DNA of 64,000 nt from Cutaneotrichosporon cavernicola (lineage: Eukaryota; Basidiomycota; Tremellomycetes; Trichosporonales; Trichosporonaceae). The stretch covers positions 1,178,001-1,242,000 of the forward strand of contig NC_083395.1 in the NCBI RefSeq assembly GCF_030864355.1, in the 5' to 3' direction. The position numbers were made by a program, and so were the translations under genes. The notes under the pieces are model-generated. The model searched no databases. It was not told the DNA's origin and was given only the letters and a program-made list of their open reading frames with translations. Below, piece after piece: positions 10,645 to 21,325 of the stretch (the first letter of the stretch is position 1; every line of letters begins with the position of its first letter).

Positions 10645-12021
10645 TCAGTTATGCTGACCTTTAGGAGCGTTAGCAACAAGCGCCAAAAAAGTAAACTCAC
10701 CCTTGCTTGAAGACGACGCGACTTCGTCCAGCGTGGACGCGCGAGACGGCATGCCGTGACCGTAGCCATAGCCGCCGTTCGCGTATGCGTACGACGGCAT
10801 GCCGGCCGAAGCCGGCGCCGACGAGACGCTCGAAGGGTCAACGACTCCCGCGGAAACGTTGTTAGCCTGGGAAGGCGTTAGGCGACGGCGGGACACAGAG
10901 CTAGGAGAAGGCTCACGGGGAGCTGCGCCATTTCCACGGTAGCGCGGGTCAAGATCATCACCAGGCGTCGACGACTGGGTTCGAGGCGGGTAGCCATTGC
11001 TCATCTGCGGCTGCGCGGCGTAGCCGCCAGCGGTCATCATCGAGTAGCCCGACTCGCGCGAGTAAGGGACAGCGCCGTTCTGCATGCCCTGGTACATGTG
11101 CTGCTGCGTGTGGTCTGGGGCAACGCCCTGCGAGTAGTACTGCGAGTGAGCACCATAAGACGGCATTGTGCCAGGCGCGTAGCGGTAGCCCTGTGCGTAC
11201 TGGCTGGCACCGGGGTACGCCGCGTAGGCTGGAGCGAATGGCTGCTGAGAGTAAAACTGCTGGTGGTGGGTGTTGGCTACCGACGATGCTGCAGAGTGGC
11301 CGTTGACCGGCGACGCCACGCGGCTCGACTGCGCCGACTGCGTGGCGGCGCTGGGCATGACACCGGGAGGAGGAGGAAGAGGGTAGCCAGACGAGTAGCC
11401 GCCGTACTGGTTCGCGTCGTGCATGTAGCCTCCGTAAGGGGCCGACGCCTGGGTAGGAGTCTGGTACGGCGACTGGCCATGGGTGACAGACGAGCTAGCC
11501 GACGAGTTGGGCGTTCCCGCGTTCGACCCCTTGGACTTGCGAGGCTGCCGGCTGTTAGACGACTTGAGGCCTGCGGCCATCATCGCCGCCGCGACAGCCT
11601 GACGCGCCGCCGTACCAGAGCCACGCCGCAGTGTGGGCGAAAGGTGCGTCCGGTAGTGCTGCTGCAAGTTGTCCTGTCGGCTGGTACGCGTCTCGCATCC
11701 TGGGTACGGGCACTTGAAAGCCTTGATACCAGTGTGAATACGCTGGTGGCGCTGCAAGTGCCCGCCAGTAGTGAAACCACGCTGACAGATGGGACAGACA
11801 TGAGGCTTCGGCTTGCCCTCGGCAGGCCCAGTCGCACCGTTCTTGCCCTTTGTAGGCGGAGGAGGAGGTGGGCCGCCTTGGGCAGGCGCACCATTTGCTC
11901 CATCAGAAGGCGGGACTGCAGATGGCGGCTGCTGCTGGTCCTGCTCGTAGCCTCGGTTGGCATCAGATTGAGGCATACCGAGATGGGGGGGTCCTCCGAC
12001 GGGCTGGCCGTAGTTGGACAT
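10645..12021 (-). CDS. NRG1: Two-finger C2H2 transcription factor, Nrg1-like
   Basis: The single long frame encodes 458 aa, or 444 aa if a 42-nt intron at 10700-10659 is removed. The two C2H2 zinc fingers occupy residues ~74-96 (HVCPICQRGFTTGGHLQRH) and ~102-126 (FKCPYPGCETRTSRQDNLQQ), joined by TGIKA instead of TGEKP. The CPYPGCETRTSRQDNLQQHY finger is typical of basidiomycete Nrg1 proteins, which regulate carbon response, mating and capsule or cell-wall genes. The rest is disordered: a Pro/Gln/Gly-rich N-terminus and a Ser/Tyr/Ala/Gln-rich C-terminus. The exact orthologue is inferred from the finger signature. The upstream region is unusually long and gene-free. Confidence 0.8.
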   Translation of the reverse strand: MSNYGQPVGGPPHLGMPQSDANRGYEQDQQQPPSAVPPSDGANGAPAQGGPPPPPPTKGKNGATGPAEGKPKPHVCPICQRGFTTGGHLQRHQRIHTGIKAFKCPYPGCETRTSRQDNLQQHYRTHLSPTLRRGSGTAARQAVAAAMMAAGLKSSNSRQPRKSKGSNAGTPNSSASSSVTHGQSPYQTPTQASAPYGGYMHDANQYGGYSSGYPLPPPPGVMPSAATQSAQSSRVASPVNGHSAASSVANTHHQQFYSQQPFAPAYAAYPGASQYAQGYRYAPGTMPSYGAHSQYYSQGVAPDHTQQHMYQGMQNGAVPYSRESGYSMMTAGGYAAQPQMSNGYPPRTQSSTPGDDLDPRYRGNGAAPREPSPSSVSRRRLTPSQANNVSAGVVDPSSVSSAPASAGMPSYAYANGGYGYGHGMPSRASTLDEVASSSSKGEFTFLALVANAPKGQHN

Positions 12022-12253
12022 TGAAGGCTATGGGCAAGAGGGAGATCAAGGGGAAGAGGTGGTAGTTGCTGCCAGGAGCGATCAGACTGTTGAGGGAGAT
12101 GGGCGTGCGTTTGAGACGTTTGTGCGTGGTTAGGAAGGGCGCAATGATATGGATAGGATGGGATCGTGCCGAAGTTACCAAAGTAAATGTTGTATGCAGG
12201 TGAGAAGGGTGAAGGGTTGAAGGGGATTGAGTGAGGGAAGGTTGGGTTGGTTG

Positions 12254-12300
12254 AGGGAGAGAGAGAGAGGGAGAGAGGGAGAGAGGGGAGGGGGAGGGAA
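12254..12300. repeat. GA-rich low-complexity tract
   Basis: The plus strand reads gagagagaggg in imperfect repeats. On the strand transcribed for the Nrg1-like gene it is a CT tract, a common feature of fungal promoters and 5' leaders. Confidence 0.75.
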
Positions 12301-14009
12301 GGAGCAACCCAAGGTGGGGGGGGGGGATTTGGTTGAAAAAAATGGACCCGCCAATGGGGGGTTACGGGCAAGGCGGACGAGGACGGCCGATCAATCGGAA
12401 CAAGGTCACAAAGTTGCCGGTGTCGACAAACAATTCGTGAGACAGAGAATAACCGGTTCAAGAACGGCGAAGAGGTCGACAACAACAACGATCGGGATGA
12501 GGATGGTGATGACGTTGTTGAGACGAGGATGATAGTTGGATCCAAGGGGTGAGGGAAGGTTGGGTGGGTGAGGAGGGAAGAGAGTGACGAGAAAAGGGTA
12601 ACGGGGGGGAACGGGGGGAGGGCGGACGGGCGCAACGAGGTTTGTGTGGCACGCAGTTTGTGTAGGTGACGAATAGTGTAATAACCCAGGCGTCAGCCGC
12701 TGGTAAAACCAAGCCAATATCGGGGAGAGCACGCGTGCAAGACAGAAAGAAAGAGAGGGGTTGAGAGACACAAACAGAGGGTGAAGAGTTAATCCAAACT
12801 ATTGTGGGCATACTATTCCCAACCGTGTGCAAGCCAACAAACATGAACCAAAGAGGTACGGGTGCGAGACACCGCGCCATGAATGCACTGCCGAGTAACA
12901 GAAAAAAACACATGGATGGATGCTTTAACAAGCAACGAGTGCCAGCAACCGACCCGACGACAAAAGTAAGGCGTAGATGAAGGGGCCGAGTAGGCTTTGG
13001 GGGCTGTTGGAACAGGGCATGGTTGGTTGGTTGGTTGGGTGACGCGTGGTTAGGTGGGGTCACACCCACCAGCCTCGCTCGCCACCCAGTGAGCGGTCGC
13101 TCCAATCCAAACACCTTGCACCACTGCATCCACACGCTGCCCGCATCCACCTTGTATTACTGGGAACTCGTCGTCGTCGCAGTCCGGTGCGTGCCCGACA
13201 TGGACCAAGTGGTGTTCACCATGTCGCCAGGTGTCGAGGTGGCTCAGGTCCGCTGTCCAGGGCTAGGCCCCTAGATCCGCGTCCAGGTTGTCTCGACACA
13301 TTAGGGAAAGATAAGATGCACGGATGGACCATCACGGCGCCCAGCCCTCCATGCCGCCGGCGCTGGGGCGCGACGAGCATGCACAAAATGGTCGCGAGCA
13401 GGGGAGGGAAGGAACGTACCTTTGCTGGGTGGCGGTAAGAAACAAGACCAAGTCGACTTGAATTAAAAATCTGCAACCGACGTTGGAAGGGGGTTGGAGG
13501 GGCGGGGGCTTTTCGACGGCGGCCGTAGTTTGCCAACAAGGAGATTGGCGTAAGTGAGCTCGCTTTGGGTGATGGTTAGGGATAGGGAAAGGGTGATGAG
13601 CGCGTTGTGTTAGATATGGAGGAGCGTTGGAGACAATAGTGTGAGGAGGGAGAGAGAGGATATCTCGGAGCGCGCTGCGGCCAAAGTTTAGCGGCTCTCG
13701 CCGTGGGGATGTCGTGTTCGTCGTGCGGGTGGGTGGGTGCGGTTCAAGTTGAGCAGCCAGTTACCAGTCACCAGTCGCTGTCGGGGTATCGCCGTATGCC
13801 CACAATGGACTCTAGCAGAAGCAGAGGTAGAGGCGGGGGAGCGCAGGAGCACGGGTTGGGTTGGTCAGACACGAGTGTGGGGTCTGGCTCTTGGGATCTG
13901 GTAAACTTACTGCGGGCAGAACAGTGCGGCAGAGGGGGGAAGGAAGCACACGCGCATGACTTGGTCTAACTCGTCTTGCGCCAATCGATCTCACTTGACC
14001 TGTGGGACC

Positions 14010-14063
14010 AAGGCAAGGCAAGCAAGGCAAGACCAGGCAAGGCAAGGCAAGGCAAGGCAAGGC
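14010..14063. repeat. AAGGC pentanucleotide repeat
   Basis: About ten 5-bp units of aaggc, interrupted once by agacc and once by aagc. Confidence 0.9.
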
Positions 14064-17000
14064 TATCGGCATGTGTCAAGTCAGAAGGGCTTGAGAGCAG
14101 AGGATTCAAGAATGTAATTCCTTGTTCTTTGTAAGAGCCAAGGATGCATTGAGGCCAAGCCAGGCAGGGGGGATCAGAGCGCGTCAAGAGAGGACATTCC
14201 TATTCGAGGCTCAAGGTGCGAGGGTGCGAATAGGGAAAAAGGGGCCTGCGGACTCGGCCGACCCACGCGATGGACGGCATATGACATTGTAGGTCGAATG
14301 AGAAACGTGATTTCAACCAAAAGTCAACGAAAACTGGGGAGTTGTACCTAAACTTTCAAAAGTCCAAAAAGGCATAACATCAGAGGCGGGCACTAGGGCC
14401 CTTCTCAATCCCCCTGAATCATAGGACCCTGATTAACGATTGCACTTTCTCTTGTGATAGAAAATGTACCCTGACAGATTGAGGGGTTCTGTTGATTCGG
14501 GACCCTGTTTTTGGACCGCAAGTATGGCTGGTTGTCTGCCTGACGCAGCTCAACGCTCTTTCCTCTAATTGCTCCACAGTGAAATGAGATTTGTTGGGTC
14601 AAGTGTGTGGGTCATGCACAAGAGCCAAACAGCCCAGGACTCCGGATCATGGAAAAGGGGAATCAGGTCCAACCCCTTGCCCACCGTTTTGGAGCCTTTG
14701 ACCTAGGATATAGCCATCGAAATATCCAAATGCAAAAATCTCGGTGTCCTCCGATCCTCCGATTCGGTACCTCACACACTCACCAGCTCTCAACTTTCAA
14801 TCGAATGGATCCATGTCGCAAACGCATTCACCCATGCAATCCCACCGAACAACGTTGGCATCTTCCGCCGTCACCCGTGTCAGATCAGATCAACCCGTGG
14901 CGCTCGATGCTTCTTCCATGGCGTACTACCGTGACCAATGCGCCGTGCCTGTCACAGCACTCCCGCCAGCCGAACCGTTCTTCTTCTCATGGCCACTGTT
15001 ACATTCCGACTGTAAACTCACCAACGGTACACGCGGATTACGGCTGTGCTCACCATCAGGCTAGAAACCCGCAGGAAGACAAGAGTAGGAGCTTGACCCT
15101 TGTGCTCACAGTCCGATGTCGGAGTTGGAGTGGTTTGCTGACCATGCTGACCAGAGCATCCGCCGGCCATGCCACCTCCCCTGACCGCATTGCCCGACCG
15201 GGCTTAAGGCTTCGCGCCAAAGATGTGCGGATGATCAAGGGCGCCACCCCATTCAACCCTTGAATGCCTTGAAAGGGCCCTAGTGAGACCCTGGAGCTTA
15301 GGGACAAGTCGGCTTTGCGAGCTTTCAAAGTCGAGAGATGTATTACTGGCATTACTGGACACTGCCTTGGAACTTTTGAGCAGGGACTATGGAGCAGCGG
15401 TGACGAGTAACACCACAAGAGGTAAAGTAAATCTGTCACCTGCAAAGCTGTAGAATCGGATAAATCAACCAGGGTTAACAAGCCAAGTGCTCAGGCGTTC
15501 CGACTACCCTTGAATAGACCCTGAATGCCCGTCGGGCACCCTGGGAACCCTGGGAAGTGAAGCGCGTTTGATTTGAATTGTTCGATTCTAGTCAGCAAGC
15601 CTCCTCATCCCACATGCCAACTTGACCTTGTTCCCAAGCATAGCATATTAGACGCAAACGCCACCCTCCGCTCCAATGACTGCGACTGCGGCTGTGCCGT
15701 CCATCTGACATCACCCTCACGCCGTCATGAGCACGTCGTCAGCCCTCCCCCATGGCCCCACGCATCGCATCCAAGCCTGCCCGATGGTGGCAGCCAACCG
15801 TGGTCGGCGCCCGCACGGCGTCGTGGAATGCTCGTATCATGACCAACAAAGTGCACATGCACAATAGCACTTATCACTGTACCCGTGCCCCATTCGCATT
15901 CGCACCATTCCGAGGCTCATGCGCCACGGCCCCCGCACGGACCCAACTCGTGATCCACTCAGCGCTCTGTTTGCCTGCGGCTCTTCCGACCCACCCGAGG
16001 CGAGTATAACCCCGATGGCGAGCCTTGGCGAGAAACGGTTGACTGCGTCATGGCACTCGTCTGCAAGTCTTGCAGCATCAACGTTTGTTGATGGAGTGAA
16101 TTGGACAGGTGCGTCTCTGGCTCTATGCAGAAGCGAAGGTAAACAAGCTTGTGTCTCCTGAGGACGGGTGCCCAGGTGTCTTCATACCGAGGTAGGGACG
16201 AACAGGTGCCCAGTTGAAGGATCCCAGGGCTAGAGGCTGGCGCCGATTCCTGGGTGCTGTTTCGGCGTGCACGTTGATGGCACCGAGATGTTGGGCGATC
16301 GGCTTTGGACTCTGGTTGTCTGTACCAGAGTCAGGATTAGCATGCGCGTTGAATCGTACTGCTGTCAGTGCATATACAGTTGCATGTATCTTGGTTTCGA
16401 GCTGTCAAGGTTTCTGTCACGTAGCTGCGTAAGCCATGTCTTGAGCTTCACTGTCCGCGGCCCGACATTCCGAGCATACTGGAGAGTCGTATCCCTTGAT
16501 AAGCTCCCTAGCCAGCGCGTTATCAGCTTCTCGAAGTTTCGTGTCAGTTCAGCTGGACAGTTGGTGGCCTGATCGATCGTCATCGCACCCTGGTGGCAGG
16601 GAGGGAGCTAGGGCTGATCAGTGGCCGTCGCCGAGATCTAAGATAAGCCTGCAGGATCGAGGGACCGTGATGAGAGTGAGGGTGTCTGTCGTGAGGGTGG
16701 AATCATATACGGAAACAGCTTCTCCGCGCGCCGTGCGCACACATTATCAGATGGTGGTCAGGGCCTCATCTCGAAATGGAGTTGAGGAGGGAGATAACGA
16801 GTCAAAAGTGGCCTGCGGGCTGGACCATGTTATTAGGTCTTTGGCGATCGTCTCCCTCCTGCAGCGGAACAAAGTTGAGGGGATGACGGTGTTGGCCGCG
16901 GGCCAGAAGCTTGAATCAGGATTTCTGTAGCTAGCTAGCTGTACAGGAAGCTGACCATTCCAAAGGCCTGCCTGAACACTTGTCTGCGAGTCGGTAAGCA

Positions 17001-18342
17001 ATGTAAATGCCAGAGACACATTACCGTGGCTGCGATCCGATGGATTGACGCTACTCAATGATCCACGGATCCACCAGCCATTGCAACCCATGGCATCGTC
17101 ATGCCAAGAAGTCGATCTTTCATGCTTTCAGGCACTCAGTATCAAGGTTGTGGAGCACCCATTCTTCGAGAGTGGCCAATGACCCAAGGGAATGTTTAGT
17201 TCTGGGACCAGGCGCGAGCGGGCTTGGAGTGCGCTGGTTGCAGGCCTAGAAGTAGGTGGCAACAGTACAGATGCAGAAGTGCTGGTGAACGCATTGTTGG
17301 CTAGGTGATCTCACGCGACTGACTTTCTTTCAAGAGTATCTGGATGACAATATTTGCTCTCACAAATCGTGTTGGTCAGCATGTTGGCCGCAGAGAGCGC
17401 TTGCTGACGGGTCAACCAGGTGTTGTGCGTTCAAATCGAAGCCGTCGGAGTGGGGAAGCAACGGTCGAGTACCACAAAAGAGGCCTGTGGGTTGTATGAG
17501 TGGGAGAGAAGCCGGTAAACAGCTCGGGGTGGAGTGATGGAAGGTGCGATACGTACGCACAAGCAGGGGAGGGGAAGCGGGAAGAGGTTCCAGTGGGACG
17601 ATAATGGCGAGGAGTCGAGAAAGCGCTAGGATGGATACAAGAGAACGATGAGGAATACAAGAGGGGTTGGACGTTAAGAGACAGAGGGGGTAGAGAGGGA
17701 AGGTGCGGGGTATTAAAGATGTATTGAGATCTAAAGGTCGGCCTGGATCAAAAGCTACACTAGAACCCAAACCCACACCGGTAGTCGCTCATCGCCGAAC
17801 GCCCGCGAAACAATACGATGTGATGCCAGCATCAATTGACGGCCGCGATTTGAAACAGGGTATCTCCAACGTCTCCAACCCTTGGATGCTGATTACCATG
17901 TGCTCTGTTCGTGTGGTACGGCGTTCTACGGTAAGAGGGGAGTTAGGATGCATGAGAGCACGGTGATGTATAGCAGACATACTTGGATGAATGAGTATTG
18001 GATGTCTTGGGATTGGAAGAAGAACCGGGGCGGGTGGCGAGCGTCCATGGATGGATGGGGGAAATGGATGGATGAACCAATGATCTGGGAAAGCACTTAC
18101 TGTAATTTTCTGGCACACATGGCCTGGGAGTGCGATCCGAGAGATGGGTGATTGAGAAGAAGGAGAGATGGGATGGAGAAAAGACAGTGGCGGCTGCAAA
18201 TGTTTCTGCGGCGCACTGTGCAGACACGAGGCCGCTGTTGAGGCTTCTGCGTCGACGTTCAAACTCGAGCGGATCCAGAGGGGACTCGACACTGGCCGGC
18301 AATGGTCCCGTACAGAACTGGGGTGGATAACTATGCCTATTA

Positions 18343-18363
18343 ATGGACCAAGACATGGTCCAT
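18343..18363. repeat. Small inverted repeat (8-bp arms)
   Basis: Arms atggacca and tggtccat are separated by agaca, so the sequence could form a hairpin or bind a dimeric factor. It lies ~490 bp past the 3' end of the minus-strand gene at 18854-20224, in the gene-poor region. Confidence 0.6.
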
Positions 18364-18853
18364 GCATATCCTGGATCCTTAGGTGAGCAGACAGTGGGTA
18401 TCTGGTAATATTGAAGGGAGAAAGTTTGGATGATGTCGGACAGTGGGAGGCTCGGGGTTGACGGCTTACCGGGTCTCTTGAGCTACAGAGTGCTGACATC
18501 ACTGACATTTCACAAATAGTCAAAACCAGAATGATAAGGAAGGTATGGATGAGATGGCGAGATGCGGAAGTGGCGAGGTCGTCAGCAGGTAGGTAGCATC
18601 CGGGTTTATTCACTCGGGTTCTGTGTTTGTCTTTCTCCTCACCTCCGTCACGTCACCGAGTCCTCAAGCCAACTATACAGCTCCGCAATCCCCAGAGCTA
18701 ACGACAGCAGCTCGCGAGGGACAGCGCTGACGCCCGGCTGCCAGCCGCTGAGACTCAGATGTGAGCCAACCCCCTCTCGAGTCTCACCCGCACCCACCCA
18801 GCTCTCCCAACGCTACAGCATGCATGCACGTATGAATACAACGTGTACAGGTC

Positions 18854-20224
18854 CTATACCTCCTCGTGAGTGAAGTCCTCGATGCCAAGGAACATGTCGT
18901 GCGGTGGCATCAGCGGGAACGGAAGGTCCAGCACCGGGTCATAGGCATCGACCGCCACCGCCACCACGTCCTGCGCAGCTCCAGGTCCAGTTTCCGCTGG
19001 CGGGGTTTCACCTCCACCTCCGCCAGCCTCAGATTCCTCTCCAACCGCGGCCCGACTCTCGCTCGGTTCACCACCCTCTCTCCCACTGACCTCATCGGGC
19101 GTAGCTCCGGCCGTAATCGGCATGCCCGATGTGTCGAACACGATCCCGAACCGCCGCCCGTCAAGTCGGCGCCGGACACGACGGAGGGGTGGGCTCTCGT
19201 CCCGCGGCCGCCGTTGAGTTCCATACTCGCGCAACCAGCTCATGCTCTCTTCGGACAGGGGTGGGGACGGGGAACGCCGCCGGCGTCGGGGTAACCCGGT
19301 CGTAAGGGTGCGCGGGAACGACACTGACCCGCTGGCACTCATGCTCCCGCTCACGCCGAACGGACGCACGTTGTCCTCCTGCTGGTTCCGTGGGGTGCCC
19401 GGCTGCAGGTGCTCGGGTGGCTCGTCGTACACGAATGTCGGGGCTGGTGTCGCCTCGCGTTCATTTGCGCGCTCGATGCGCCTGGAACGCCCCTCCGCGT
19501 TCCAGTACGATTCGGCGAAGGGCGTCCAGCCGGCCGCCGAGCGGGCACTGTCGCGCGCGAGCACCCGCGCCGCAACCTGGCTCGGCGTCGCGGAGGTCGC
19601 GTCTAACAGTGGATCCGAAGTTGGTGGACGCCTCGGCAGGGCGGCCCCTCCACGGTCCGCCGCGAATCGCTGGTGTTAGACATGAGACGAAGACGATGAG
19701 AGGCCAAGGACGTACGTTAACGAACGTTTCCCAGGCAGCCATGACGCCTTCATCACCTGACGCGGCGGCGTCGAGGATGGTCTGGAGGCGGAGGTCGTCG
19801 CCCTCGCGCACCAGGGTGCGCAGCGGCTCGCGCGTGAGGACCTCGCGGCTGGCGTCAGAGGATGACGTGAGAGGGAGCATCAACCGCTGCAGAGAGGCCG
19901 AAAAGGTCAGAGGGAGGACAGGGAAGGCAGCAACAGGTAGGAAGCGGTGACGGAAGCAAACACCCACTGCATCGCGCGGAGCATGTCCATAGCGAGGCTG
20001 TCCGCCTCGCGCGGCGCGGGCTTGCCCATTTCTCGGTCTGTTCGATAGGGGTCGCTCTCGATCCTCTCGTTCTCGTCACACGTGAGGTGGGTTTGGGTGG
20101 CAAGTGTCGCGTCCAGCGCGTCCAACGTAGCTGCAATCAGCGCAAGCAGTGCCCGAGAGTGGTATCCAGCCCGCGTCGGATGGATGTTGTCAAAGTCAAA
20201 GGTGGCGGAGGATGTGTTTGTGAG
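18854..20224 (-). CDS. Unidentified protein, 5' end unresolved
   Basis: Three coding segments join in frame on the minus strand: 20224-19964, 19886-19716 and 19669-18854 (introns 77 and 46 nt, both phase 0). The last intron ends in ctaacaccag. The joined protein is about 415 aa, with a helical N-terminal half (segments such as HSRALLALIAATLDALDATL and LRLQTILDAAASGDEGVMAA). The C-terminal half is disordered, with an Arg-rich stretch and a Gly/Glu-rich region, ending PLMPPHDMFLGIEDF. No known domain was recognised. The upstream frame is open to a stop at 20225 but contains no ATG before it. Either a further 5' exon exists or translation starts at the in-frame ATG at 20029. It is divergent from BUD31 with very little space. 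Confidence 0.55.
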
Positions 20225-20350
20225 TTACGCTTTTGGTCGTCGTCGTACGCCAAGTCCAACTCGCGTGGGTGGCGACGGAAGCAAATCCTCTACCAACGAT
20301 CGACACTGTACAGAACCCAACATTCTGAGCTCGATTTCAACACCACCATC

Positions 20351-21169
20351 ATGCCCAAAATCAGGACCAGCCGCACCAAGCCTCCTCCCGAGGGGTTTGA
20401 GGACATCCAGTGAGCTTGGAAGCCCAATCGAGCTGACGCCAGGGACATACTCGAGGAGTACGAGAAGAAGATGCGCGATGCCGAGACCGAGAGCCACGAA
20501 GGCAAGCGCAAGGTCGAGGCGGTGTGGTGAGTTGCCTCTACGTTGTGTAGCATTGGGATGCATCAGCGGCGAGATCTCGTATGCAAAGGTAAGCTCACAC
20601 CAGGCCGATCATGCGTATCTCGCACGCGCGCTCGCGATACATTTACGACTTGTACTACAAGCGCGAGCTCATCTCGCGACAGCTGTACGACTGGCTCCTG
20701 AAGCAGGGATACGCCGATGCCAAGTGAGTATGCATGCAGGGAAACCAGAGCAACACTGACGGCAGCTTGATAGCCAAGTGGAAGAAGTGAGTTGCGCGTG
20801 TGGCCGTGTGGTGTGTTGTTGTGCTGACGAATCTCTCTTCACGCGATCCTTGCCTGTCCGCTCTCTCAACTATCTGCATCTCGGCCACCTTGCCTCTCGC
20901 GATCCTCTATGCCTGCTGCTCTAACTTCCCTCGCTCCGCTCCTTCTATCTGAATCACCGTCATCATCCAGGCAAGGATACGAGCGCCTCTGCTGCGTCCG
21001 CTGCGTCCAGGTCAAGGACTCGAACTTCCAGGGCTCGACCTGCATCTGCCGCGTCCCCAAGGCAAGCCTCAAGAAGGGTATCGTCGTCGAGTGCCCGAAC
21101 TGCGGTAAGATCACCACTGCTTACTATGAGCTCACACCAGGCTGCCGTGGCTGCGCATCCGGTGACTAG
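20351..21169 (+). CDS. BUD31: Pre-mRNA splicing factor Bud31 (G10 family)
   Basis: A core spliceosome protein of the activated complex, with a zinc-binding C-terminal half. Six exons (20351-20409, 20443-20526, 20604-20723, 20766-20786, 20971-21104, 21141-21169) give 148 aa, matching the family's ~145. Conserved blocks are [80 protein letters not shown] and VECPNCGCRGC. Exon 4 is only 21 nt. The last intron (21105-21140, 36 nt) is in frame, and reading through it would break the conserved C-x-x-C-G-C-R-G-C block, which supports its removal. Intron lengths are 33, 77, 42, 184 and 36 nt. Confidence 0.95.
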
Positions 21170-21325
21170 TGCATGTTCTCGTTCCTATCCATGTAGTAAT
21201 AGTCTGTTGGTGCAAATATGGACTGTGGAGCGGCGGTGATTCGAATGGTGTCCGCTCCTGAAATGATGGGACTGGGACTTGCTGGTGACGCGATCATTCC
21301 ACCACATTCCTCCACCCACTCCATC

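Larger units (their letters stand above)
12022..18853. other. 6.8-kb gene-poor region upstream of the Nrg1-like gene
   Basis: No open frame here has a recognisable domain, coherent codon use or splice-site support. The first ~600 bp are the probable Nrg1 promoter/5' UTR, with GA-rich tracts (12254-12300), a G run near 12323-12335 and pyrimidine stretches on the coding strand. Further on there is an AAGGC repeat (14010-14063) and a hairpin (18343-18363). The longest frame (17789-18613 minus, 274 codons) looks non-coding. No tRNA, rRNA or transposon signature was found. The region could hold long regulatory sequence, a non-coding RNA or decayed genes. Confidence 0.55.

Noticed and set aside
14607..15263. 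218-codon plus-strand frame
   Set aside because: Composition is unlike the surrounding genes and no motif was seen.
16200..16265. Weak resemblance to the 3' half of 5S rRNA (gcccagtt, cctgggtgctgt)
   Set aside because: The 5' half and internal promoter boxes of 5S rRNA are missing and pairing fails.
17789..18613. 274-codon minus-strand frame in the gene-poor region
   Set aside because: His/Pro/Ser-rich with irregular composition, no domain and no splice context; consistent with chance.
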